A DNA stretch of 64,000 nt from Herbaspirillum sp. (GCF_017744395.1 NZ_JAGIBI010000001.1:496001-560000); one strand, 5' to 3'; positions 25,474 through 34,477 are shown, counted from the stretch's first letter. Made by a program: numbers and translations. Notes: generated by a model not told the origin, from the letters alone.

Positions 25474-26193
25474 TCAGGCCTGGCCGCGCTGTCCGTTGGC
25501 TTGAGAAGCGGCTTGCGCGATCTGGTGTTCGATGTTGCGGCGCGAAGCGCCGATGTGCCGGCGCATCAGCAGGTCGGCCAGTTCGCCGTCGCCGTCGGCC
25601 AGCGCGTCGAGGATGCGATGGTGCTCGGCGAAGGCATGGCGAGGGCGGTTGGGGGTGGCGGAATACTGGATGCGGTACATGCGCGCCAACTGGTACAGCT
25701 CGCCGCACAGGATGCGCGTGAGGATCTGGTTGCCGCTGGCCTGGATGATCTTGTAGTGGAAGTCGTAGTCGCCTTCCTGCTGGTAGTAGCCGCGCCCGGC
25801 CTGGAAGGCTTCGTCCTGCTCGTGCATGTCCAGCACGCGGCGCAGTTCGTCGAGTTCGGCGCGGCTCATGCGCTGGGCCGCCAGCCGGCAGGCCATGCCT
25901 TCCAGCGATTCGCGGATCTGGAACAGTTCGACCAGTCCTTCCAGCGTCAGCGACACCACCCGCGCGCCCACGTGCGGCACGCGCACCAGCAGGTTCTGGC
26001 CTTCCAGTCGGTGGATGGCTTCGCGCAGCGGGCCGCGGCTGATGCCGTAGGTGCGCGCCAGTTCCGGTTCGGAAATCTTGCTGCCGGGGGCGATGTCGCC
26101 CTGGACGATGGCGGTCTGGATTTTCCGGAAAACGTGTTCCGAAAGTGTCTCCCCATCCCGTTCCGAACCCGGCAAAGCAATCAATTCGCTCAT
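25474..26193 (-). CDS. GntR-family (FCD) regulator of the 2-methylcitrate genes
   Basis: 239 residues. The winged HTH is at about 15-85 (GSKISEPELARTYGISRGPLREAIHRLEGQ) and the FCD domain follows (ESLEGMACRLAAQRMSRAELDEL...DYDFHYKIIQASGNQIL). It is transcribed ahead of acnD-prpF on the same strand, 38 bp before acnD, which is the normal place of the PrpR-type GntR repressor in betaproteobacteria. Twin GTGTCGACAAT sites flank its promoter, one covering its ribosome-binding region, so autoregulation is likely. The effector is probably 2-methylcitrate or 2-methylisocitrate by analogy. Confidence 0.9.
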   Translation of the reverse strand: MSELIALPGSERDGETLSEHVFRKIQTAIVQGDIAPGSKISEPELARTYGISRGPLREAIHRLEGQNLLVRVPHVGARVVSLTLEGLVELFQIRESLEGMACRLAAQRMSRAELDELRRVLDMHEQDEAFQAGRGYYQQEGDYDFHYKIIQASGNQILTRILCGELYQLARMYRIQYSATPNRPRHAFAEHHRILDALADGDGELADLLMRRHIGASRRNIEHQIAQAASQANGQRGQA

Positions 26194-26194
26194 G

Positions 26195-26205
26195 GTGTCG
26201 ACAAT
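26195..26205. promoter_or_regulatory. Candidate GntR operator 1 (GTGTCGACAAT)
   Basis: Contains the 8-bp palindrome TGTCGACA and ends 1 bp from the gntR start codon, over the ribosome-binding region. An identical 11-mer lies at 26258-26268. Confidence 0.55.
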
Positions 26206-26257
26206 GTTGGCTGTTTTATTTATTTAATCATAGCACTTTGCCGAAAATATTTAATAA

Positions 26258-26268
26258 GTGTCGACAAT
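26258..26268. promoter_or_regulatory. Candidate GntR operator 2 (GTGTCGACAAT)
   Basis: The same 11-mer as at 26195-26205, in the same orientation, exactly 63 bp away (six turns of B-DNA). The bases between are AT-rich and can hold the gntR-acnD-prpF promoter, so two dimers could bind the same DNA face around it. Confidence 0.55.
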
Positions 26269-26385
26269 TAAATATTTTTAACTTGAACCAGTAAAAAAAT
26301 AGCATGAGTCAATTTGCGATTCCGATGAGAAAATTTGCCGCAGTTTGAGAAAAAGTGAATCGGCTCCTCAAATTTTTAAAGAAAA

Positions 26386-26404
26386 TTTCTCTCTGTACGA
26401 GAAA
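26386..26404. promoter_or_regulatory. Inverted repeat upstream of the IclR gene
   Basis: TTTCTC-N7-GAGAAA, 40 bp before the IclR start codon, inside a 170-bp AT-rich spacer. It is a plausible autoregulatory IclR site, but no binding evidence exists and AT-rich sequence makes such repeats easier to find by chance. Confidence 0.3.
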
Positions 26405-26443
26405 GCAAATCCAAAACTGAGAATTTAAATTTATATTGCTCCC

Positions 26444-27181
26444 ATGGACTCTCCTCAGACCTCGACCATCGTCGACCGTGTACTTCATGTTCTAGCCGGC
26501 GTGGCGCGCGCAGGCAAGCCTGTCAGCGCAAAGCAGATCGCCGCCATGGTGCAGCAGCCGGTCAGTACGGTTTATCGCCACCTGGCGTCGCTCAAGAAGT
26601 GGGGCCTGCTGCAGGAGCATATGAACTCCGGCACTTTCGAGCCCGGCCCCACGGGCGTGCAACTGGCCTGGGGCTTCGACCAGAACTCCAACCTGATCAG
26701 CCAGAGCCGGGACGAGATCAGCGCGCTGGTCGAGCGCAGCGGCGAGAGCGTGGGCCTGCTGGTCTACACCAACGGCGAGATGGTCTGTATCGCCATGGAA
26801 GAAAGCAACCAGCCGTTGCGCTGTTCCTTTACCAAGGGCCGCGCCCATAAGCTGTACAAAGGGGCCTCGGGCAAGAGCCTGCTGGCGTTCATGCCGCGCA
26901 AGCTGCAGCAAAAGCTGCTGGCGGACCAATTGGGCGACCAGCCAGAAGAGGCCGCCGCGCTGGAAGCGCAGCTCGAAGAGATCCGCCGCCGCGGTTATTC
27001 CACCAGCGAGAGCGAGGTCGACTTGGGCGTGTGGGGCGTCTCGGTGCCGATCATGACCTCCAACGGCCGCCTGGAAGGCACGATCACGCTGATGGCCCCG
27101 GCATTGCGCGTCGGCGCGCGCGAGCAGGAACTGATCCGCATGACCGTGGAGGCGGCGCAGCGTATCTGCAACCGTTTTTAA
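26444..27181 (+). CDS. IclR-family transcriptional regulator
   Basis: 245 residues. The N-terminal winged HTH (residues about 8-65) includes SAKQIAAMVQQPVSTVYRHLASLKKWGLL. The C-terminal IclR effector domain ends with SVPIMTSNGRLEGTITLMAPALR. No clear ribosome-binding site precedes ATG 26444. It lies directly ahead of an amino-acid ABC transporter and hutDFG on the same strand, about 130 bp apart, so it probably controls histidine or histidine-intermediate uptake and breakdown. Such a role would replace HutC, which is not present here. Confidence 0.9.
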   Translation: MDSPQTSTIVDRVLHVLAGVARAGKPVSAKQIAAMVQQPVSTVYRHLASLKKWGLLQEHMNSGTFEPGPTGVQLAWGFDQNSNLISQSRDEISALVERSGESVGLLVYTNGEMVCIAMEESNQPLRCSFTKGRAHKLYKGASGKSLLAFMPRKLQQKLLADQLGDQPEEAAALEAQLEEIRRRGYSTSESEVDLGVWGVSVPIMTSNGRLEGTITLMAPALRVGAREQELIRMTVEAAQRICNRF

Positions 27182-27307
27182 GTTTGGCCGGCAGGGACCC
27201 ATGCTGAAACGGCATGGATAAGAAGGGGGCCAAGATTTTTGTTGTTGTCATCCCGCCAGGAAATCGTCCTGCAGCGATCCGATCCGTTGCACCTTATTGA
27301 GGAAACC

Positions 27308-28063
27308 ATGATGAAATTTTCCAAGCTGCTCTGCGCCTGTGCCGCAGTCTTCGCCCTGTTCACCGCCTCCGTCCCCGCGGCCCGGGCCGCCGACAATGTG
27401 ATCCGCGTCGGCACCGATGCGACTTTCCCGCCGATGGAGTTCGTCAAGGACGGCAAGCGCACCGGCTTCGACATCGAGCTGGTCGAGGCGCTGGCCAAGG
27501 CCATGGGCAAGAAGGTGCAGTGGGTCGACATCGACTTCAAGGGCCTGATCCCGGGCCTGATTTCCAACCGTTTCGATATCGCCGCGTCGGCCATCTACAT
27601 GACCGATGAGCGCCGCAAGGTGGTCAACTTCAGCGACCCGTACTACCGCGGCGGCCTGGCCGTGCTGGTGCGCCGCGACGACCAGAGCATCAAGGTGCCG
27701 GACGACCTGAACAAGGGCAAGAAGGTATCGGTACAGGTCGGCACCAAGTCGGTCGGCTACCTGAAGGACAATTTTCCCGGCGTGGAGCGCGTCGAGGTCG
27801 AGAAGAACCAGGCCATGTTCGACCTGCTGGCGACCGGCCGCGTCAATGCCGCCGTCACCGGCCGCCCGGCCGCGGTGGAATATGCCCGCACCCAGCCGCT
27901 GGTGCGGGTGCTGGACAAGGGCCTGACCACCGAGCTGTACGGTTTCGCCATGCGCCGTGGCGACACAGAGCTGGCCGCACAACTGAACAAGGCGCTGCAG
28001 ACGCTGCGCGTGAACGGCACCTACACCGCGCTGACCGAAAAGTGGTTCGGCAAGAGCGAGTAA
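27308..28063 (+). CDS. Polar amino-acid ABC transporter substrate-binding protein
   Basis: 251 residues. Signal peptide about 1-27 (ARA|AD). The mature protein begins with the family hallmark GTDATFPPMEFVKDGKRTGFDIEL and has SVQVGTKSVGYL and ALTEKWFG at the end. Length and motifs match the HisJ/GlnH/ArtJ group. GAGGAAACC sets ATG 27308 or 27311. It feeds the permease and ATPase encoded next. Histidine or urocanate-like ligands are suggested by the neighbouring hut genes. Confidence 0.92.
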   Translation: MMKFSKLLCACAAVFALFTASVPAARAADNVIRVGTDATFPPMEFVKDGKRTGFDIELVEALAKAMGKKVQWVDIDFKGLIPGLISNRFDIAASAIYMTDERRKVVNFSDPYYRGGLAVLVRRDDQSIKVPDDLNKGKKVSVQVGTKSVGYLKDNFPGVERVEVEKNQAMFDLLATGRVNAAVTGRPAAVEYARTQPLVRVLDKGLTTELYGFAMRRGDTELAAQLNKALQTLRVNGTYTALTEKWFGKSE

Positions 28064-28219
28064 ATCCGTCGGACGCCGCCCGCACTGCCGGGCAACGCAC
28101 GGCCGCCTGACGCCATGCGCCGATAAGCGGCGCCGGCGGCCGCCACTTCTTCACGCATGAACCGCCGCTGCCGGCCGCGCCGCAGCGGGCTACGCGGTTT
28201 GTTTTACCGGAGTACCTCA

Positions 28220-28885
28220 ATGGATTTCGACTTTTCCCCGATATGGGAAAGCTGGCATGCGCTCGCCACCGGCACCGCGGTCACGGTGGAGATCACCGCC
28301 GCCGCGCTGGTGCTGGGATGCCTGCTGGGCCTCTTGGTCGGGCTGGGGCGCCTGTCGCCGCAGCGCCGCATCCTCTACGGCATCTGCACCGTCTACCTGA
28401 CGCTGGTGCGCGGCACGCCGTTGCTGGTGCAACTGTTCATCTGGTTCTTCGGCCTGCCGCATTTCGGCATCCTGCTGCCGGCCTATGTGTGCGGCATCCT
28501 CGGGCTGGGCATCTACAGCGGCGCCTACGTGTCGGAAATCGTGCGCGGTTCGATCCAGTCGATCGAGCGCGGCCAGATGGAGGCGGCCCGTTCGCTCGGC
28601 CTGCCGTACAAGATGGCGATGCGCCGCGTGATCCTGCCGCAGGCCTTCGTGCGCATGATCCCGCCGCTGGGCAATGAATTCATCGCGCTGATCAAGAACT
28701 CGGCGCTGGTGTCGCTGCTGACCATCGCCGACCTGATGCACGAGGGCGAGAAGATCATCAGCGTGTCCTACCGTTCGCTGGAGGTCTACCTGGTCATCGC
28801 CGTGATCTACCTGGCGCTGACCAGCATCACCACCCTGATCCTGCGCCGGATCGAGAAAGTACTGCGTTCGGAAGGGAGAGTGTGA
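28220..28885 (+). CDS. Polar amino-acid ABC transporter permease
   Basis: 221 residues, about five transmembrane helices (first at 17-40, [21 protein letters not shown]). The family's [17 protein letters not shown] and the EAA-type loop [23 protein letters not shown] are both present. CCGGAGTACCTCA sets ATG 28220; upstream in-frame starts have no ribosome-binding site. Its TGA overlaps the ATG of the ATPase gene. Confidence 0.93.
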   Translation: MDFDFSPIWESWHALATGTAVTVEITAAALVLGCLLGLLVGLGRLSPQRRILYGICTVYLTLVRGTPLLVQLFIWFFGLPHFGILLPAYVCGILGLGIYSGAYVSEIVRGSIQSIERGQMEAARSLGLPYKMAMRRVILPQAFVRMIPPLGNEFIALIKNSALVSLLTIADLMHEGEKIISVSYRSLEVYLVIAVIYLALTSITTLILRRIEKVLRSEGRV

Positions 28886-29658
28886 TGACGCAAGCCATCG
28901 TCGATATCAAGGGCCTGGAGAAATCCTTCGGCGACCACATGGTGCTCAAGGGCATCGATTTCGCCGTGCAGCCCAGCCAGGTGGTGGTGGTGATCGGCCC
29001 CAGCGGTTCCGGCAAGAGCACCTTCCTGCGCTGCCTGAACGGCCTGGAAACCGCCGAGGGCGGCACCATCACGGTGTGCGGCCATCCGGTGGTACAGGGC
29101 GGGCGCATGATGCCCGAAGCCAAGCTGGACGAGCTGCGCGCCGAGGTCGGCATGGTGTTCCAGTCGTTCAACCTGTTCCCGCATCTCACCGTACTCGACA
29201 ACATCACCCTGGCGCCGACTTGCCTGCGCGGCGTGCCGCGCAAGCAGGCCGAGGAGCAGGGCATGCGCCTGCTGAAGAAGGTCGGCCTCGACCACAAGGC
29301 CAAGGTCTATCCTGGCACGCTTTCCGGCGGCCAGAAGCAGCGCGTGGCGATCGCCCGCGCATTGGCGATGGAACCCAAGGTGATGCTGTTCGACGAGCCC
29401 ACCTCGGCGCTCGACCCAGAACTGGTGGGCGAAGTACTGCAGGTGATGAAGGACCTCGCGGCCGAAGGCATGACCATGCTGATCGTCACCCACGAAATGG
29501 GCTTCGCCCGCGAAGTGGCCGATGTGGTGGTGGTGATGGACCACGGCAGCATTGTCGAAGCCGGCGCGCCGGCCGATATCTTCACCGCGCCGAAAGAGGC
29601 GCGTACCCGCAGCTTCCTGCAAACCATGCTGGCGCGCGAGGTGGTCCATGGCGGTTGA
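28885..29658 (+). CDS. Polar amino-acid ABC transporter ATP-binding protein
   Basis: 257 residues, GlnQ/HisP class. Walker A is [14 protein letters not shown]-loop [14 protein letters not shown], signature [15 protein letters not shown], Walker [15 protein letters not shown] and switch His [16 protein letters not shown] 28885 overlaps the permease stop (TGATG), indicating coupled translation. Its last 11 bases overlap the start of hutD, so transport and histidine breakdown are in one transcript. Confidence 0.95.
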   Translation: MTQAIVDIKGLEKSFGDHMVLKGIDFAVQPSQVVVVIGPSGSGKSTFLRCLNGLETAEGGTITVCGHPVVQGGRMMPEAKLDELRAEVGMVFQSFNLFPHLTVLDNITLAPTCLRGVPRKQAEEQGMRLLKKVGLDHKAKVYPGTLSGGQKQRVAIARALAMEPKVMLFDEPTSALDPELVGEVLQVMKDLAAEGMTMLIVTHEMGFAREVADVVVVMDHGSIVEAGAPADIFTAPKEARTRSFLQTMLAREVVHGG

Positions 29659-30268
29659 GGCTTCCTGCGCGGCGCTTGACGACGCCATCATCGCCGCCGG
29701 CCATCTTGGCGGCATTGCCGCCGTACCGTGGAAGAACGAGGGCGGCCAGACGCGCGAGCTGTGCGTGGAGCCGGCAGAGGCGGATTTCGCATCGTTTGCC
29801 TGGCGCGCCAGCGTGGCCGATGTCGGGCGCGACGGCGTTTTCTCGACCTTCGACGGCATCGACCGCACCATCGTGCTGCTGGAGGGCGGCGGCTTCACCA
29901 TGCATGCCGATGGCGCGCAGATACATGACCTGCGCGAATGCTTCGCGCCGTTTTCCTTCGCCGGGGAGGAGGGCGTCTCGGTGCGCCTGCACGGCGCGCC
30001 GACCCTGGATTTCAACCTGATGGTGCGGCGCAGCCTGGCCAGCGGCGAAGTGGTGGCGCTGAGCGGGCAGGATTTCAGCAAGCTGCCGGGCGATACGGTA
30101 TTGCTGTATGCCGCGCAAGGCGAGGCAAGCCTGGCCGACGCTGCCGGCCAGCGGCGGCAACTGCGCACGGGAGAGTTCGTCCGCTTGCGCGAAGGCGCGC
30201 CTTTGCCCGACCTGGGGTGCGCGGCCGGCGCGGTGGTGCTGGCCATCCGCATCCACAGCAAGACTTGA
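29648..30268 (+). CDS. hutD: HutD family protein
   Basis: 206 residues. HutD cupin hallmarks: [15 protein letters not shown] near the N-terminus, [31 protein letters not shown], and FNLMVRR. HutD is associated with histidine utilisation; proposed roles include binding formylglutamate to limit Hut activity. The start ATG 29648 overlaps the ABC ATPase end by 11 bp and is followed 9 bp after its stop by hutF. Confidence 0.93.
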   Translation: MAVEASCAALDDAIIAAGHLGGIAAVPWKNEGGQTRELCVEPAEADFASFAWRASVADVGRDGVFSTFDGIDRTIVLLEGGGFTMHADGAQIHDLRECFAPFSFAGEEGVSVRLHGAPTLDFNLMVRRSLASGEVVALSGQDFSKLPGDTVLLYAAQGEASLADAAGQRRQLRTGEFVRLREGAPLPDLGCAAGAVVLAIRIHSKT

Positions 30269-30277
30269 TCCCTTCCT

Positions 30278-31699
30278 ATGCCAACGCACACCGAACCAGA
30301 CCTGAATCTTGCCGGCGGCGCGCTGTTCTGCCCGCAAGCCTTGCTGCCTGAAGGCTGGCGCAGCAACGTGCTGCTGCGCTGGAACGCGGCCGGCGAGCTG
30401 ACCGAAGCCATTGCCGACAGCGAGCGCGGCACCGCCGCCCAGGCTGCCGGGCCGGTCATTCCCGGCATGCCCAACTTGCATTCGCACGCCTTCCAGCGCG
30501 CCATGGCCGGCCTGACCGAGACCATGGGCAGCCCGACCGATTCCTTCTGGAGCTGGCGCACGCTGATGTACCGCTTCGCCCAGCGCCTGCAGCCGCAGCA
30601 CCTGGAGGCGATCGCGCGCCACCTCTATATCGAGATGCTCAAGGCCGGCTACACCTCGGTCTGCGAATTCCATTACCTGCACCACGCCGAAGGCGGCGCC
30701 GCTTATGCCGATCCGGCCGAACTGTCGCTGCGCGTGATGCGGGCGGCGCAGGAGGCCGGCATCGGCATGACCTTGCTGCCGGTGCTGTACCAGTACGGCG
30801 GCTTCGGCGGCATCGCGCCGATGCCACACCAGGCGCGTTTCATCTCGTCGCCGCAGTGGATGCTGGAACTGCGCGAGCGCCTGCAGCGCGCGTTGCCGGA
30901 GAACGGCATGCGCCGCTACGGCGTGGCGCCGCATTCGCTGCGCGCGGTCGCCGCCGACGGCCTGGCCGAACTGGTCGGCGGCGTGCGCGCATCAGCGCAT
31001 GGGGACGACGCGCCGATCCACATCCACATCGCCGAGCAGACCAAGGAAGTCGACGACTGCCAGGCCTGGTGCGGCAAGCGCCCGGTGCAGCAGCTGCTCT
31101 CGCTGCAGGAGCTCGACGCGCGCTGGTGCCTGGTGCACGCCACCCACATGGCGGACGATGAATACCGCGCCGTGGCGCAAAGCGGCGCCGTCGTGGGCTT
31201 GTGCCCGACCACCGAGGCCAACCTGGGCGACGGCATCATCGATGCGCCGCGCCTGCTGGCCGACGGCGCCAACTGGGGCATCGGCTCGGACAGCAACATC
31301 GCCATCAACCTGCGCGCCGAACTGCGCCTGCTTGAATATGGCCAGCGGCTGCACCATCGCCGCCGCAATATGCTGGCTTCCGAAGCGCAGCCGGCCGTGG
31401 CCGACCGCCTGTTCGCGCAGGCCGTGTCCGGCGGCGCGCGGGCCAGCGGACGCGCCGTGGCCGGGCTGGCCGCCGGGCAGCGCGCCGATTTCGCGGTGCT
31501 CGACGGCGACGACGTCAACCTGGCCGGACGCGGCGCGCAACAGCTGTTGTCGGCCCTGGTATTTTGCGAACATGACGGCAACCCGGTGCGCGACGTCTTC
31601 GTCGGCGGCCTCCAGGTGGTGGCCGAGGGCCGCCATGCGCTGGAAGGGCAGGCGCGCGCCGATTATCGTGCGACCGTAGCGCACTTGCTCAACGATTGA
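30278..31699 (+). CDS. hutF: Formimidoylglutamate deiminase HutF
   Basis: 473 residues, amidohydrolase superfamily. Metal-binding HSHAFQRAMAG lies near residue 68, then IHIHIAEQ, VHATHM and IGSDSNIAIN for the remaining ligands. HutF converts N-formimidoyl-L-glutamate to N-formyl-L-glutamate and ammonia, the Pseudomonas-type five-step histidine pathway. The next gene supplies the final step. hutH, hutU and hutI are not in the window. Confidence 0.94.
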   Translation: MPTHTEPDLNLAGGALFCPQALLPEGWRSNVLLRWNAAGELTEAIADSERGTAAQAAGPVIPGMPNLHSHAFQRAMAGLTETMGSPTDSFWSWRTLMYRFAQRLQPQHLEAIARHLYIEMLKAGYTSVCEFHYLHHAEGGAAYADPAELSLRVMRAAQEAGIGMTLLPVLYQYGGFGGIAPMPHQARFISSPQWMLELRERLQRALPENGMRRYGVAPHSLRAVAADGLAELVGGVRASAHGDDAPIHIHIAEQTKEVDDCQAWCGKRPVQQLLSLQELDARWCLVHATHMADDEYRAVAQSGAVVGLCPTTEANLGDGIIDAPRLLADGANWGIGSDSNIAINLRAELRLLEYGQRLHHRRRNMLASEAQPAVADRLFAQAVSGGARASGRAVAGLAAGQRADFAVLDGDDVNLAGRGAQQLLSALVFCEHDGNPVRDVFVGGLQVVAEGRHALEGQARADYRATVAHLLND

Positions 31700-31709
31700 G
31701 GAACCAGAC

Positions 31710-32510
31710 ATGCGCCAGGAAATATTCAAGCTGCGGCAGGGCGCCGCGCCCTTGCTGATCTCCATGCCCCACGTCGGCACGTTGCTGCCGGACGACCTGA
31801 AACCCGCCTTCAGCGAAGTCGGCCTGCAGGTCGACGATACCGACTGGCATGTCGGTGAACTGTACGATTTCGCCGGGGAACTGGGCGCGTCCGTGATCCG
31901 CCCGTCCTATTCGCGCTACGTCATCGACCTGAACCGCCCGGCCGACGGCAAGAGCCTGTACCCGGGCCAGAACACCACCGGCCTGTGCCCGCTGACCACC
32001 TTCGACAACGTGCCGCTGTACAAGCCCGGTATGGAACCGGACGAAGCCGAAGTGGCGCGCCGCCTGCCGCTCTATTGGAAGCCTTACCACGATGCGTTGC
32101 AGGCCGAACTGGAGCGCATCAAGTCGATCCACGGCTACGCCTTGCTGTGGGATGCGCATTCGATCCGTTCGGTGATCCCGCACCTGTTCGAGGGCGAACT
32201 GCCGGTGTTCAACTTCGGCACATCCAGCGGCGCCTCCTGCGCGCCCGGCATGGGGGAAATGCTGCTCGGGCAGGCGCGGGAACTGGCGCCGCATTATCCG
32301 GCGGTGCTCAACGGCCGTTTCAAGGGCGGCTACATCACCCGCAACTACGGCCAGCCGGCCAGCCGCGTGCATGCGGTGCAACTGGAGCTGGCGCAGCGCA
32401 GCTACATGCAGGAGCAGGCGCCCTACGCGCTGGATGCGGCGCTGTCGGCCCGGCTGAAGCCGGTGCTCAGGGATCTGGTCAAGGGCTATCTGGCGTTCAA
32501 GCCCTCCTGA
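31710..32510 (+). CDS. hutG: N-formylglutamate deformylase HutG
   Basis: 266 residues, N-formylglutamate amidohydrolase family. Recognisable are APLLISMPHVGTLLPDDL, DTDWHVGELYDF, SRYVIDLNRP and the zinc-binding ALLWDAHSIRS. It releases formate and L-glutamate. GAGGAACCAGAC precedes ATG 31710, 10 bp after hutF. It is the last gene of the transcript, with a terminator 16 bp downstream. Confidence 0.95.
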   Translation: MRQEIFKLRQGAAPLLISMPHVGTLLPDDLKPAFSEVGLQVDDTDWHVGELYDFAGELGASVIRPSYSRYVIDLNRPADGKSLYPGQNTTGLCPLTTFDNVPLYKPGMEPDEAEVARRLPLYWKPYHDALQAELERIKSIHGYALLWDAHSIRSVIPHLFEGELPVFNFGTSSGASCAPGMGEMLLGQARELAPHYPAVLNGRFKGGYITRNYGQPASRVHAVQLELAQRSYMQEQAPYALDAALSARLKPVLRDLVKGYLAFKPS

Positions 32511-32525
32511 ACACGGCATCCAGCG

Positions 32526-32555
32526 AAAAAGGCCTGCAGCGTGCAGGCCTTTTTT
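32526..32555 (+). terminator. Rho-independent terminator after hutG
   Basis: AAAAAGGCCTGCA pairs with TGCAGGCCTTTTTT around a GCG loop, followed by a T run. Strong hairpin with A and T flanks. Confidence 0.92.
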
Positions 32556-32649
32556 ACGCCGGTGTGCGCAAAATGATGGATTTGGAGAAACTCGCCGCAA
32601 TTGGTACAGTCAGTCCTTGGTTAAAGATGAGCTGGCAAGGAGTCCCGAT

Positions 32650-33843
32650 TTGAGCAATACATCCCACCATGGCAACAGCAGCAATGCCTTCATGCGTTTC
32701 TTCGCGGACGAGGCGGCAGGCGGCATCGTGCTGGCCATCGCCGCCGTGCTGGCGCTGGCCGTCAGCAATTCGCCCTGGCGCGAGACCTATGAGGCCTTCA
32801 CCCGCATCCGGGGCACGGTCGACATCGGCGGGCTGCTGGTGCTTTCCAAGCCGCTGCTGTTGTGGGTCAACGACCTGTGGATGGCCGTGTTCTTTTTCCT
32901 GGTCGGACTGGAGATCAAGCGGGAGTTCGTAGAAGGGGAGCTGGCCTCGCGCAGCCAGGCCATCCTGCCGGCGGCGGCGGCCCTGGGCGGCATGGCCGTC
33001 CCGGCGGCGATCTACGCCCTGATCAACCTGGGCGATGCGACCGCCTTGCGCGGCTGGGCCATTCCGGCGGCGACCGACATCGCTTTCGCCATCGGCATCG
33101 TGATGCTGCTGGGCTCGCGCGTGCCGACCTCGCTCAAGGTGTTCCTGACCGCCGTGGCGATCATCGACGATCTCGGCGCCATCGTCGTCATCGCGCTGTT
33201 CTATACCGACACCCTGTCGCTGGGAATGCTGGCGGCGGCCGGCGCGGGCGCCATCGCGCTGCTGCTGCTCAATCGCGCTGGCGTGCGGCGCGCCGATGTC
33301 TACATCGCGGTCGGCCTGGCGGTCTGGGTCTGCGTGCTCAAGTCCGGCATCCACGCCACGCTGGCCGGCGTAGTGACGGCACTGGCGATACCGATGCGCG
33401 ATGCCAAGGGGCGTCCCCTGGCCGGCGCGCTGGAGCATGGCCTGCATCCGTGGGTGGCGTTCCTGGTGCTGCCGATGTTCGCCTTCGCCAATGCCGGCGT
33501 GTCGCTGCAGGGGCTGTCGCTGGACAGCCTGCTCGACCCCATTCCGCTGGGCATCGCCGCCGGGCTGGTGCTGGGCAAGACCGTGGGCGTGTTCGGCGCC
33601 AGCTGGATGATGATGCGCAGCGGCCTCGCCACGGCGCCGGCCGGCGCCAGCACGCGCCAGTTCGTGGGCGTGTGCATGCTGTGCGGCATCGGTTTCACCA
33701 TGAGCCTGTTCATCGGCGGCCTGGCGTTCCAGGGGCTGAGCCCGGATTTCGAAGCCAGGCTCAAGCTGGGCGTGCTGGGCGGCTCTATCCTGGCCGGCTT
33801 GCTGGGGACGCTGGTGTTGTGGCGGCAGGCGGCGCCGCGCTGA
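32650..33843 (+). CDS. nhaA: Na+/H+ antiporter NhaA
   Basis: 397 residues, twelve transmembrane helices. The ion-binding pair is Asp173-Asp174 in AIIDDLGAIVV, and AATDIAFAIGIV carries the conserved Asp143 of helix IV. It exchanges Na+ for H+ at the inner membrane for pH and salt control. The start is most likely TTG 32650, because AAGGAG lies 7 bp upstream; an upstream TTG at 32617 has no such site. Length fits the family (about 390). Confidence 0.95.
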   Translation: MSNTSHHGNSSNAFMRFFADEAAGGIVLAIAAVLALAVSNSPWRETYEAFTRIRGTVDIGGLLVLSKPLLLWVNDLWMAVFFFLVGLEIKREFVEGELASRSQAILPAAAALGGMAVPAAIYALINLGDATALRGWAIPAATDIAFAIGIVMLLGSRVPTSLKVFLTAVAIIDDLGAIVVIALFYTDTLSLGMLAAAGAGAIALLLLNRAGVRRADVYIAVGLAVWVCVLKSGIHATLAGVVTALAIPMRDAKGRPLAGALEHGLHPWVAFLVLPMFAFANAGVSLQGLSLDSLLDPIPLGIAAGLVLGKTVGVFGASWMMMRSGLATAPAGASTRQFVGVCMLCGIGFTMSLFIGGLAFQGLSPDFEARLKLGVLGGSILAGLLGTLVLWRQAAPR

Positions 33844-33857
33844 AGGCCGCGGCATCC

Positions 33858-33895
33858 CGTCGCCATCCGGCGACGCTTGCCGGAGTTTTCGTATT
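33858..33895 (+). terminator. Probable terminator of nhaA
   Basis: CGTCGCC-ATCC-GGCGACG stem-loop starting 15 bp after the nhaA stop, followed after a short spacer by GTTTTCGTATT. The T run is interrupted, so efficiency is uncertain. Confidence 0.5.
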
Positions 33896-34297
33896 GCATT
33901 GCGGGATGCTTGCTTGCCGGGCAACCGCCGGCCCGGAAAATCATCGGGCCGCCTGTTCCTGACGGTGGAAGCCCGGCCGGCAAGCCATGCCAGATGGCCG
34001 TCGGTTGGTGGCGGGAGGAAATTGCTGCTGTGCGAAACAAGTGCCGCTTTACATCGAAAAATGGCAAGAGCAAGATGAACTTGAATCCAGCAGCCGTGCG
34101 GGATTGCCCGTGAACGGCAAGGCTGGAGTGGCAGCAGGTCCGGTGCAGCAATTTGGTCCGATCCCGATGCTTCGCCGCGCCGGCGAATGACGAACAAGCT
34201 TGGCTGTGGCATGCATGGCATGTGCCCATCGCAAGCAGCGCATTCGGAGCATCTGCCTGGCGACCGGGCCGGATGAAGTCAGCGAGGGAATGTCGAG
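33896..34297. other. Intergenic region, about 400 bp, no gene seen
   Basis: No frame on either strand here has a ribosome-binding site with coding-like composition. The right end must hold the promoter of the 59-residue membrane protein; a GAGGGA site is present before its start. I see no repeat or convincing hairpin. Confidence 0.4.
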
Positions 34298-34477
34298 ATG
34301 GGAATCCTGGATCAGATCTTGTCGTATGGAGCGCTCATATTGAGCTGGTACGCGCTTTATGTCGTGATCGCCGGCGGCGTGTTCGCGGCCTATCTGGTCT
34401 ATCGCCTGTGGCTGCACAACGCCTTCTTCAGGATGCGGGGCGCCGACCACCGTTCGCGGCATCGGGAAATGGATTGA
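34298..34477 (+). CDS. Small single-span membrane protein (59 residues)
   Basis: MGILDQILSYGALILS begins a 59-residue protein with one strong hydrophobic segment (about residues 8-38, LSYGALILSWYALYVVIAGG then VFAAYLVY). A positively charged C-terminus follows (RLWLHNAFFRMRG...RSRHREMD), so the tail is predicted cytosolic. GAGGGA lies about 10 bp before the ATG. Third-position GC is high, as in neighbouring genes. It belongs to no family I recognise. Such small proteins often modulate larger membrane proteins, but nothing here shows a partner. Confidence 0.55.
   Translation: MGILDQILSYGALILSWYALYVVIAGGVFAAYLVYRLWLHNAFFRMRGADHRSRHREMD

Noticed and set aside
22973-25504. 843-residue open frame on the plus strand
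   Set aside because: Antisense to acnD with the same shadow-type composition.
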